In this document: positions 10,061-18,250 of the stretch, one piece after another | How the letters are laid out: each line of letters begins with the position of its first letter | How positions within the stretch are numbered: the stretch's first letter is position 1 | Origin: Pseudomonadota bacterium | GTDB lineage: Bacteria > Pseudomonadota > Gammaproteobacteria > Burkholderiales > Burkholderiaceae_C | NCBI GenBank assembly: GCA_029779845.1 | Contig: JAKOZT010000098.1 | Coordinates: 22,725-86,724 of the forward strand | Length of the DNA stretch: 64,000 bases | Direction of reading: 5' to 3' | Notes under the pieces: model-generated | The model's input: only the letters and a program-made list of their open reading frames with translations | Databases searched by the model: none | Told to the model about the DNA's origin: nothing | Made by a program: the position numbers and the translations under genes

Positions 10061-11145
10061 CTGTATATGCGTCGATCGCTTGCGAGCAACTGCCAGAATG
10101 CTTCGATTTGCGGTGCCACGGCGGAACGTGTGTAGCATTTGCTTCGCTCTAAGGCGCGCTTCGAGAACGTGTCGAACATGCCGTCTTGAGCACGCAGCTG
10201 AGTCAAAGCGTCAGCGCCATCGGCTGGAACCGACGGGTCATAGAGTAACCCCGCATCGCCGATCACCTCGGGCAGTGAGGTGCGGTTGCTGCTGACCACA
10301 GGCAACCCCTGCGCCATGGCCTCGAGTACCGGGATGCCGAAGCCCTCCTGCCAGGATGTGCAAAGGTAGGCAAAGGCACTTCGGTAGTGGTTCTGCAAAT
10401 CCTCATCGCTGATTCTTGGAAGGAATTCGACTTTTTCATCGACCCCCAGGGCGGCGGCCTGAACGCGAAAATGCTGCTGCGCGTGCACTGGTACGCCGGC
10501 GATCAGCAGGCGCCAATCCTCATGGGGTGGTCGTTCGACGAATAGCGCAAAAGTCTGCAGAGCACCTTCTAGGTTCTTGCTGGGGGCGTCGCCACTGACA
10601 GTGAACACGATGCGCTTGCGAGCATGAGCTGGTGTAGCGGTCGATGCGACCTGCCGGTCGGGAATTGAATTCGGAATGACCATCACACGCGATGCGTCCA
10701 CGCCCAAGCGTCGAACGATTTCGGATTTAGAAAACTCTGATACGGTCAGGATGACGTCGGCTCTGAGAGCCACGCGCGGCGCGACGATGCGTCGATACAG
10801 CCGCCCAAGATTCTGTCCGATGCTGCGGGATAGCGGCAGCTCGTCGAGCGAGCTGAGAAAGATCAGGTCATGTAAAACCTGCACGAGTCTCACATCCGCT
10901 GCCAGTCGTAGCGGGCCGGTATTGAAGCCGCACAGTAGCACGGAGCCGGGGTAGCGGCGTATTGTGGTCGGCAACAGCCACTGCTCCCAAACCGGCGGCA
11001 GGCTCTGCACCTTGGCGGGAAGCCACGAACGTTGTGGCGGTGATTCGATGAGCGGTACGGACGGAGCTGACTCTAGCAAGGCTTCGACATAGCGTGACAT
11101 GCCGCGTCCATTGCCGAGATAGTATCCGTCGACAATCAGCTTCAT
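10057..11145 (-). CDS. Glycosyltransferase family 1/GT4
   Basis: A 362-residue GT-B enzyme. It begins MKLIVDGYYLGNGRGMSRYV, the glycine-rich acceptor-domain loop. It has VQVLHDLIFL and ILTVSEFSKSEIVRRLGVDA in the N-domain, and SWQEGFGIPVLEAMAQGLPV in the C-domain, which is the classic GT4 donor-binding E-x7-E region. The start at 11145 overlaps the upstream stop (ATGA), and the 3' end overlaps the next gene the same way. It probably adds an internal sugar to the undecaprenyl-linked repeat unit. Donor and linkage are unknown. Confidence 0.87.
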   Translation of the reverse strand: MKLIVDGYYLGNGRGMSRYVEALLESAPSVPLIESPPQRSWLPAKVQSLPPVWEQWLLPTTIRRYPGSVLLCGFNTGPLRLAADVRLVQVLHDLIFLSSLDELPLSRSIGQNLGRLYRRIVAPRVALRADVILTVSEFSKSEIVRRLGVDASRVMVIPNSIPDRQVASTATPAHARKRIVFTVSGDAPSKNLEGALQTFALFVERPPHEDWRLLIAGVPVHAQQHFRVQAAALGVDEKVEFLPRISDEDLQNHYRSAFAYLCTSWQEGFGIPVLEAMAQGLPVVSSNRTSLPEVIGDAGLLYDPSVPADGADALTQLRAQDGMFDTFSKRALERSKCYTRSAVAPQIEAFWQLLASDRRIYR

Positions 11146-12236
11146 GGTGTCGAAGCGGTGTGCTGCGTTCGCTGGCATAGGCGGATAAAGAGCTGTGAAT
11201 AGGCTTCCAGCGCTTGTGACGAATCGGTTAGGCTGCCGACATGTTGGGCTGCGTAGGTCCAGGCTTGCTCCAGGATGTCAGGTTCGTGCTCAAGAGTCTG
11301 CTGAACAGACCGGATGGCAGCGCGCAGGCTTTGGTCGTCACCCGGCTTAAAAAACAGCGATTCGGGGTACTGCGGTGGAAGTATTTCGCGGTGTGAACAG
11401 ATGTCGCTGACGATGGCCAGATGACCGGCGGATACCGCCTCCGCCACTGTCAGAGAAAACGCCTCCGATTCGGAGGCCTGTACGAGCACTCCCGGAGCCG
11501 CCAGCGGGGCACGCATGTCAGCCACGAATCCATGCCAGCGCAAGCGCGAATCCGATTCACAGATTTCCCTGAGCCAATCCTCCAAAGGCCCCTCGCCATA
11601 CACATCCAGGCGCGCTCCGTCGCTTGCCTGAACGGCGGTTACCGCAGTCCTCAGTCCCTTCTCGGGTACCAGACGTCCGATGAACATGAGCGTCAGCGGT
11701 CGGGGAGACTTCGTGCTCAGGCACGCGTCGGCTTTGGGGAAGGACAGCCAGTTGGCGATGACCTGAACTTTGCTGGCAAGCGGTGGAGGATGTTGGGCCG
11801 CTACGACACGGGATACAGCGACGATCCGGTCAGCACTTCTGGCGCACAGTTCATAGGCGCGCTCGCCAAGCCCTCCACGCAGCTCGGTGTGGCGGACGAT
11901 CACCACCGGAATTCTGATCAACTTGTAAGCTGGAGCCCAATACGCCGCGCCGCGTCCATTGAGCAATACAGCGGACGGGCGCGACCGACGGAAGATGTGT
12001 CTCAGCCAATGTCCGGCCAAGCCGAGGTGCGCACGCCAAGCGCTTGCGGCGGAGAGCCAAGCGGCCTCTATATGACGCTTGCCGAGGCTGGCCTGAAGCT
12101 GAGTCAGCCGTGGCGACACGACACTGAACATGAACCGATTGCCAAGCAGTTGAAGCAATCGATCAATGTAGATCTCCCCACCGCCGAACACTCTGGTCAG
12201 GCTGACGATCTCGATGCTGTATCGGTTGGCGTTCAT
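11142..12236 (-). CDS. Glycosyltransferase, GT4-like
   Basis: A 364-residue GT-B glycosyltransferase with the N-terminal glycine loop SLTRVFGGGEIYIDRLLQLL. It has FIGRLVPEKGLRTAVTA at the start of the donor domain and SESEAFSLTVAEAVSAGHLA as the nucleotide-sugar-binding region. ATGA overlaps link it to the polymerase gene upstream and the next glycosyltransferase downstream, so all are expected on one message. No signal peptide or membrane helix is evident, fitting a cytoplasmic, membrane-associated enzyme. Acceptor and donor are not predictable. Confidence 0.85.
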   Translation of the reverse strand: MNANRYSIEIVSLTRVFGGGEIYIDRLLQLLGNRFMFSVVSPRLTQLQASLGKRHIEAAWLSAASAWRAHLGLAGHWLRHIFRRSRPSAVLLNGRGAAYWAPAYKLIRIPVVIVRHTELRGGLGERAYELCARSADRIVAVSRVVAAQHPPPLASKVQVIANWLSFPKADACLSTKSPRPLTLMFIGRLVPEKGLRTAVTAVQASDGARLDVYGEGPLEDWLREICESDSRLRWHGFVADMRAPLAAPGVLVQASESEAFSLTVAEAVSAGHLAIVSDICSHREILPPQYPESLFFKPGDDQSLRAAIRSVQQTLEHEPDILEQAWTYAAQHVGSLTDSSQALEAYSQLFIRLCQRTQHTASTP

Positions 12237-13606
12237 GCCTCGGTCGCCTTAATTCTTGGGTGAATTCGCGTCAGCCAGATCCATGCTCCGGCGACTGTCC
12301 ACAGCAACAACATGGGGGGGGCATAGCGCAACAGCTGGAATAGGGGCTCGTGAAGCATCGCGCGTGGATAGAACACCAATCCGGCGACCACCCAGAAAGC
12401 CAAAGCGCCGCCAAGACCGTTGCAGTAGCGACCGAGCCTGCGCAATGCCAAACCCACCAGCAGACTGCCCAGAGCGATCCCGATCCAGCCGCCCAGAAGC
12501 GCCAACTCCGCCAGATAGCTGCTGCCAGTGCCGAAGCCGAGCGCATAGGCTTCGGGCATCATGAATATGGAAAGATCGTCAGCTAAGAACATGCCAGGCT
12601 GCACTTCGGGTTGAGGTATGAACGGCACCAGAAACTGTTGCTGCAGGTAGTGCAGTCCCTGCCCGGCAAATGCGTAGGGGTACTGGATCACTGACATCAG
12701 AACCCCTGCTGAGACGCCTTGCTGTGTCAGAAAAAGAGACAAGGGCTGGCCTTCTACCGGGATAGCGTCCTGTTGCTCCCGGAGTACTTGTACTGTCAGC
12801 GACAGTGCCACCACGGTCAGCGCCAGTCGCCACATATGCTGAAATGAGAAATGCCCGCCGTTCCTCAGTTTGTAGAAGAGAAGGAAGGTGAGAACTGTGC
12901 TGAAGAACTTGCCGCGCAGGCCGATTAGCAGCTCCGTACAAAATGCAAGCCCAAAAAGAACCAACAACGGACGGAGTCGAATCTTGTCGGATTCGGAGAA
13001 GAAGTAGAGAGTGAATGCCGCTAGGCACAGAAGGCTACCAACGCGAGGCGCGATACCCACACCTTCGGTGTGTTCGGTACCTTGATAGATAGCCAAATAG
13101 CCGCCGTTAGAGATCAGGTAGTAGAAATAGTAGAAATTCTTGTACAAGTAAAGTGGCAGCGTCAGCAGAAAGCAAGCGCGGTAGAAATCAGCGCGAATGT
13201 CACGGGTCGGCTGTATTGGTTCGTGTTGGCCAAGCAGTGCTGTTGAACTGACGCAGGCTGCAGAAAGCAGGACGGCAAGCACATAGGAGGCTACCGTGGA
13301 GGGCAAGGCTGCGAACTCTTCGCCGAAACCGATGATGGCCAGATTGGCGCCGTCGTCGCCCAACAGCACTGGCAGCGCTCTGCCACCGAGGAAGATGGTG
13401 GTCGTGGACAGAAACAGGAAGCTGGGACCCAGACCGCCACCGGTGGCGTGCCAAGTGGAGGCCAGCGCACTCAGCAATCCGACGGTCAAGAACCAGGCGG
13501 ACAACGAGGTTGACGGCGAACCCAGCTCCAGCGCCAAGCCATACAGCGCGATGCATAACCAGGGAATAAAGGCCAGCATCACCGAATTGCTGATGCTTGT
13601 CTTCAT
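12233..13606 (-). CDS. Wzy-like O-antigen/polysaccharide polymerase
   Basis: A 457-residue protein made almost entirely of hydrophobic helices (about 11-12). A larger polar loop lies in the second half (around QEVQPGMFLADDLSIFMMPE-like sequence), the general architecture of Wzy polymerases that join lipid-linked repeat units in the periplasm. Primary sequence in this family is poorly conserved, so the call rests on topology and on lying between a Wzx and three glycosyltransferases. It shares ATGA overlaps with both neighbours. It is the only polymerase candidate in the window. An EpsG- or O-antigen-ligase-like role is the main alternative. Confidence 0.7.
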   Translation of the reverse strand: MKTSISNSVMLAFIPWLCIALYGLALELGSPSTSLSAWFLTVGLLSALASTWHATGGGLGPSFLFLSTTTIFLGGRALPVLLGDDGANLAIIGFGEEFAALPSTVASYVLAVLLSAACVSSTALLGQHEPIQPTRDIRADFYRACFLLTLPLYLYKNFYYFYYLISNGGYLAIYQGTEHTEGVGIAPRVGSLLCLAAFTLYFFSESDKIRLRPLLVLFGLAFCTELLIGLRGKFFSTVLTFLLFYKLRNGGHFSFQHMWRLALTVVALSLTVQVLREQQDAIPVEGQPLSLFLTQQGVSAGVLMSVIQYPYAFAGQGLHYLQQQFLVPFIPQPEVQPGMFLADDLSIFMMPEAYALGFGTGSSYLAELALLGGWIGIALGSLLVGLALRRLGRYCNGLGGALAFWVVAGLVFYPRAMLHEPLFQLLRYAPPMLLLWTVAGAWIWLTRIHPRIKATEA

Positions 13607-14808
13607 TTCCGTCCCTTCTTGCCGCTCATCGCGAGTCGGTAGACCAGGTGCTGTCCGACAATGACGAGTTCCGTTGCCAGTACTGCTGCGGCAATTGCTT
13701 CCGGCAATCTAACCCAGATAGCCAGGGAAAATGAGAATATGGCGGTCAGCGCCCCACGCCAAGCCATGGTGAACAGTCGCGCTGCCTGCCCGTCTGCCAG
13801 CAAAGCTGCGCTGAAGAAACTGTTGGCGACTTGTGTGGCAGCGATGCACGCCTGCAACGCGATCAAGCCGAGGTTCGGCTGGGGTGCCGCCTCGCGTACC
13901 AGCCAGGGTGCCGCGTATAGGCCTGCGAGCGAGACGAACACCAAAGTCATCAGCGCGCCAAGGCCGCCAGCTTTCAAGAACCGCGTCCGCAACACTGTCG
14001 CTTCGGCGTTTGGAGCTTGTGCCGCTAGGCTGGGCACCATGGCGCCGGCCACAGTTGCCAGCAGCATCAAGGGGGCGCTCGCAATTCGCTGCGTCGCCAG
14101 GTACTGTGTCATTGCAGTACTGCTAGCGACTGCTGACAATGCCCAGATGTCCAGTCGGCTATACAGGAAGCTCAGCACTGCGGTATGTCCAAGCGGACGC
14201 AGTTGGCGGTAGGTCGCGCGCGCGCATTGAACCGGGGTGTCATCCGTTTCACCGGAGGCTGAAAGCGAATTTCTCCCGACTCGCGCGCACAACAGCATGC
14301 TGATGAACTCGAATGAGATGCAGCACCAGATCGCCGGTACAGCATGTTGATAGGCGCCCACCAACATCAATGCTTGTGCGACTACCGCAATGACCATTGG
14401 CCTAGCCAACCGACTCAGTGAATGGTCAGCTTGCAACCTCGCTTGACGGTAGCCAAACGCCATCAGCAATGCAAAGTGCAGACTGCCGGCGAAAGCGACT
14501 GGGACGCTTTGCTCGCGATGCAGCGCGACAAGCACCGCAGTGAAAGAGCAAATGATCTGTCCGACTACTGTGCCGAATAGTCGGAAACTGCCGGTGGGAA
14601 CCTGATCCTTGCGATGCAGGCCGGCAATGATGTGACTTTCCAAGCCGAAGTCACAGATAAGACGCATGGCTTCGCTAAGCGCGACGGCAAACAGATAGCC
14701 GGTTGCATCGGCGCCCAACAGGCGCGCTACCGCGAGAACTGAGGCATAGCGACCTCCAAAGTAGAGCAACTTGACAGCAACGGTGCCGACAGCCGGATGT
14801 CGCAACAT
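13603..14808 (-). CDS. Wzx-type polysaccharide flippase (second copy)
   Basis: A 401-residue polytopic membrane protein with about 12 helices. It begins MLRHPAVGTVAVKLLYFGGR and has LLGADATGYLFAVALSEAMR, a pattern of the polysaccharide-synthase/MATE-like flippase family. It is the first glycan-assembly gene after wzz in this leftward operon and overlaps the polymerase gene by ATGA. A Wzx, a Wzy and glycosyltransferases together define a Wzx/Wzy-dependent pathway. It differs clearly in sequence from the flippase at 568, so the locus encodes two independent export flippases. Confidence 0.83.
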   Translation of the reverse strand: MLRHPAVGTVAVKLLYFGGRYASVLAVARLLGADATGYLFAVALSEAMRLICDFGLESHIIAGLHRKDQVPTGSFRLFGTVVGQIICSFTAVLVALHREQSVPVAFAGSLHFALLMAFGYRQARLQADHSLSRLARPMVIAVVAQALMLVGAYQHAVPAIWCCISFEFISMLLCARVGRNSLSASGETDDTPVQCARATYRQLRPLGHTAVLSFLYSRLDIWALSAVASSTAMTQYLATQRIASAPLMLLATVAGAMVPSLAAQAPNAEATVLRTRFLKAGGLGALMTLVFVSLAGLYAAPWLVREAAPQPNLGLIALQACIAATQVANSFFSAALLADGQAARLFTMAWRGALTAIFSFSLAIWVRLPEAIAAAVLATELVIVGQHLVYRLAMSGKKGRK

Positions 14809-14901
14809 GGTATGTCGGAGACTGAGCCAATCTCTTGTTTGGCCGGCGCCCTGGAGCCATCCCGTGGGCAGGGCAGCAACGGCTCTGAAATAAGCAACGA
14901 G

Positions 14902-16041
14902 TTAACGAGAGGCCCTGGGTTCAGGAGTCGCGGCTTTGTTGGCAAGTCGCCGCCTCACGATCAGGAAAAGTGTCGACCCCAACGCACCCGCGAGCATCGC
15001 CCATAGCGTTATTAACACTCGCTTGGGTCCAGCTTTCTTTTCCGGCGGCAAGGCTGTATCCACCACTTGGATCAACGCCCCCTCGCGGCTTTCATCGACC
15101 TTCGCCAGTTCATATTGCTTGACGAAGATGTCGAACAGCGCCTCCTGGTATTTGAACTCGCGGTACTTGTTGATGTAGTCGGAGTCACCCTTACCGTCGT
15201 CCTGTCGCTCGGCGCGCGCCACCTGCTCGCGCAGGGCGTTCAGGGCGGCCTGCTGCTGCGTCACCTCCGGCGTGTTGTCGGCGAACATGCGCCGTAGCGT
15301 CTGCAGTTTCACCTCAGCGGCCGTTGCCTGCGCGCGTAACCGCGCGTAGCTCTCGGCGGCTGACTTGGGTTCCACCTTGAGTGCACCTTGCGTGATGCCG
15401 CTCTCTTCAAGCGCTGTCTGTGCCTTCGCGAGGCGTTCCTTGGTTTGGCTTAGTTGCTGCTCGAAGAACATGCGCCGCTGCTGAGCCTCCGAGACAGCGA
15501 GATTGTTCGTCATGTGACGTAGGCCGTCTACGAACGCGTTGGCCATGTCCGCCGCGCGCTTCGGATCGCGGTCGTCGACTTCCACGGTGATCAGGCCATC
15601 TTTCTTGCCCGCGCTGATTCGTACGTTTTTCAGTAACGTCTTGCGTGCATCTTGGCGGAACTCTTCGTCGTATAGCTCCTGCAACTTGAACTGATCGATG
15701 ATTCGATCGCTTATCGTCACGCTCTGCATCAGCGCCACATACTGGTCCGCAGGGCTCTTGACATTGGTCAGTCCGCCTGCAAGGCCCGCGAGTGCACCGA
15801 GTTGCGAGAGAACTGCGGCGGCAGAACTCTGCTGTTGCTGCGGTGGCAGGATCACGGTGGTCGCCGTGTACCACTTGGGCAGCAGGCTCGCCGCGATGAA
15901 CGCGACGAACGCGGAAACGACAGCGACGGCCGTGATCAGTTTCCAGCGCGCCGAGAGCAGAGCGCCGAGCTCTATAAGGGAAATGCGGGGTTCGTCGCCG
16001 ATCCAGTCGTCTTGCGCAGACTCGCGAGCTTGATCCGTCAT
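14902..16041 (-). CDS. Wzz-type chain-length determinant (polysaccharide co-polymerase)
   Basis: A 379-residue protein with an N-terminal Wzz domain. The first transmembrane helix is about residues 34-54 and a second about 342-362. Between them is a long periplasmic coiled-coil-rich region with a GNVR-like segment, followed by the proline-containing TALPPEKKAGPKR before the second helix. Such proteins set the modal chain length of Wzy-made polymers. There is no C-terminal tyrosine-kinase (Wzc) domain, so this is a class 1-type co-polymerase or needs a separate kinase not found here. It lies 16 nt after the wza-like gene and 93 nt before wzx. Confidence 0.9.
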   Translation of the reverse strand: MTDQARESAQDDWIGDEPRISLIELGALLSARWKLITAVAVVSAFVAFIAASLLPKWYTATTVILPPQQQQSSAAAVLSQLGALAGLAGGLTNVKSPADQYVALMQSVTISDRIIDQFKLQELYDEEFRQDARKTLLKNVRISAGKKDGLITVEVDDRDPKRAADMANAFVDGLRHMTNNLAVSEAQQRRMFFEQQLSQTKERLAKAQTALEESGITQGALKVEPKSAAESYARLRAQATAAEVKLQTLRRMFADNTPEVTQQQAALNALREQVARAERQDDGKGDSDYINKYREFKYQEALFDIFVKQYELAKVDESREGALIQVVDTALPPEKKAGPKRVLITLWAMLAGALGSTLFLIVRRRLANKAATPEPRASR

Positions 16042-16057
16042 GTCGTCGCTGCCGCGT

Positions 16058-18061
16058 TTACTTCAGACTGTGGATCGCCGCCACGCCCAGGCCGAACTGG
16101 GCCAGGATCTGCGTCCATTCCTTGGCGTTCTGGACGAAGGTGGTCTTGCCGACCTCTTCGGGTACGAAGATCGTGTCACCCGGCTGCGCCACCACGCCGG
16201 CCAGCGTGCCACTGCTGAGCCAGCCGCTGCGCTGCCGCGCACTCACCACGCTGCCGTTGGCGCGCAGCACGAACACACTGTCGGCGTCGGCGCCGCGCGT
16301 CGGGCCGCCGGCGAGCTTCAGGAAGTCGTCGACGAAGCGGCCCTGCGCGAAGAGGTAGTTGCCGCCGTTGAAGACGCTGCCGAACACACCAACCGTGTTC
16401 GGGCGCGCCGGAACATAGAGACGGTCGCCGTCTTCCACCACCAGCGGCGGGATCTCGGGTGCGGCCGCGTCGATCTGCAACACCACGCGGCCATTGGGGC
16501 GAACCTCGCGCAGGCGCTGGATCAGGACCGATGAGCCCGTGCCCGCGGCTGCCTGGGCGGCCGCCTCGTCCGCACTCAGCGCCTTGCGCGTGTAGGCGGC
16601 TTTCGCGAACTCGACTTCGAGGTCGCGCAGCGCGCGCTCATAGTTCTCCTGTTGCCTGGCACGCACGCTCTCGCGCGTGAACTCCGTGCCGAACACGTAG
16701 GCCAGCGGCGTCAGGCCACCCGCCACGCGCAGCGCATCCGCCAGCGTGCTGTCGGCGGGCAGGACGTACTCGCCGGGACGTCCCACCTCGCCTTCGACGC
16801 GGATTCGCTTGTTTTGCAGCTGGGCCGACAGGCGCGTGTCCACGTTGCTGAATGCGCGCAGAACGTCACCGCTGGCGAGTGTCTGGTTCGCGGCCTCGGG
16901 CAGGTGCAGCTGCACGATGCGCTTGTCGTCGCGCTCCGACAGGCGTTCGATCGTCAGGCGCGTGCGGTCTGCCACGGCGGTGAAGCCGCCGGCCATGTTC
17001 AAGACGTCCTGCACAGTCTCGCCGGGCTTGAGCTCGAACACCGCCGGCTTGTTGATGCTGCCGATCATGCCGACCTGCGGACCCACCGGGCCGATGTACA
17101 AGACGTCTTCGGCCTGCACGATGCGATCGGCCGACTTGTCGCCCTTGAGAAGCAGGTCGTACAGATCGAAGGTCGCGACGGCCTGCCCGCCACGTCGCAG
17201 TTCGACATGGCGAAAGCTCCCGGCCGAGGACGGGCCGCCCGAGCGCATCAGCACGTTGACGATAGTGGACAGGCTGGCGACGAAGTGTGCCCCGGGCCGC
17301 TTGGCGAAGCCGGTCACGTACACGCGTACGCTGCGTAGCTGGCCCAGCCCCACGCTGATCTGGAAGTTCTTGAACACCTGGCCCACGCGGCGGCCGATGA
17401 CGTCGGGCAGATCCGCATAGCGTGTGCCGGCCACCATGATGCTGCCCACGCGGGGCAGGCTGATGCGGCCGGAGCGATCCACCGTTGCGCGCATGTCGGC
17501 ATCCACGCTACCCCACAAGGTGATCAGCAGTTCGTCGCCCGCGGCGACGACATAGTCCGCGGGCACCAGTGCGCCGTAGTCCGGCGCAGCCATCGTTTGC
17601 GGGCCGGTCATCAGGTCGGCGCCGAAGCGGCGGATGTCTGGCTGGGCCGGATCGATGGCGGCGGCCGGATCGCGCAACGCTGATGCACTGGCGGCCGACC
17701 GCGATTCATCGATGCCCGCCATCTTGCGGACGTACCGCTCGAAGTCATCGAATTGATACGGCTGAACGCGCTCTAACGGCGTTTGAGAAAAGCCTTGCCC
17801 CGGTGCTTGCATGTATCCGGTGGCCGGAGCATTGGTTGTGTCACGGTTGCTTGCACTCGGGGCAGAGGGTGTCTGCCGTAGCCGGATGGGTGCCGCGGCG
17901 TTGCCGGCCGATTCTGGAATTTGCGAGGGGTCGATTTGCGCCTGCGCTGCACACGCAGTCGTCAGCATCAACATGGCTGCGATGCTGCGGCCGCGGGTCT
18001 TGATGTCGAGCCAGCAGCGCAGCGCCCGCTGCGCGCGCAGCTTCAAGTTGCCTTGACGCAT
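16058..18061 (-). CDS. Wza-like outer-membrane polysaccharide export protein with SLBB domains
   Basis: A 667-residue secreted protein, much longer than E. coli Wza. The hydrophobic signal segment is about residues 27-40. It ends TTACAAQAQ, giving an Ala-x-Ala cleavage site; the cysteine is in a poor lipobox, so lipidation is doubtful. The Poly_export domain (YVVAAGDELLITLWGSVDAD) is followed by several SLBB repeats (RVYVTGFAKRPGAH; MIGSINKPAVFELKPGETVQ; RVEGEVGRPGEYVLPADSTL; VFGSVFNGGNYLFAQGRFVD). It should form the outer-membrane exit pore for the polymer. The start is ATG 18061; the frame extends upstream but without family resemblance. Confidence 0.88.
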   Translation of the reverse strand: MRQGNLKLRAQRALRCWLDIKTRGRSIAAMLMLTTACAAQAQIDPSQIPESAGNAAAPIRLRQTPSAPSASNRDTTNAPATGYMQAPGQGFSQTPLERVQPYQFDDFERYVRKMAGIDESRSAASASALRDPAAAIDPAQPDIRRFGADLMTGPQTMAAPDYGALVPADYVVAAGDELLITLWGSVDADMRATVDRSGRISLPRVGSIMVAGTRYADLPDVIGRRVGQVFKNFQISVGLGQLRSVRVYVTGFAKRPGAHFVASLSTIVNVLMRSGGPSSAGSFRHVELRRGGQAVATFDLYDLLLKGDKSADRIVQAEDVLYIGPVGPQVGMIGSINKPAVFELKPGETVQDVLNMAGGFTAVADRTRLTIERLSERDDKRIVQLHLPEAANQTLASGDVLRAFSNVDTRLSAQLQNKRIRVEGEVGRPGEYVLPADSTLADALRVAGGLTPLAYVFGTEFTRESVRARQQENYERALRDLEVEFAKAAYTRKALSADEAAAQAAAGTGSSVLIQRLREVRPNGRVVLQIDAAAPEIPPLVVEDGDRLYVPARPNTVGVFGSVFNGGNYLFAQGRFVDDFLKLAGGPTRGADADSVFVLRANGSVVSARQRSGWLSSGTLAGVVAQPGDTIFVPEEVGKTTFVQNAKEWTQILAQFGLGVAAIHSLK

Positions 18062-18159
18062 AGGGATTGGGGTGTGTTCCGGTCTCTGGTCAGGGCCGTG
18101 CCCTCGGACGCTCCGAAGCACCGCGCCATGCAGGCGGCCGGCTCCGGAAGGAAGCGGGG

Positions 18160-18165
18160 ATTCTA
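18160..18165 (-). promoter_or_regulatory. Candidate -10 element for the wza-wzz-wzx-wzy operon
   Basis: The minus strand reads TAGAAT here, a good match to the sigma-70 -10 consensus, about 100 nt before the wza start inside the 189-nt divergent gap to the WecA-like gene. No convincing -35 hexamer lies at standard spacing, so this is only a candidate. The same TAGAAT word precedes several other genes in the window. Confidence 0.3.
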
Positions 18166-18250
18166 GTCGCCCTGTTCTCGGCGGCTTTCGGGTCGAAGCC
18201 CCTAAGCTGTTCGACCAGAGGTGCGACACCGGGCGACATAAAATGAGCCA

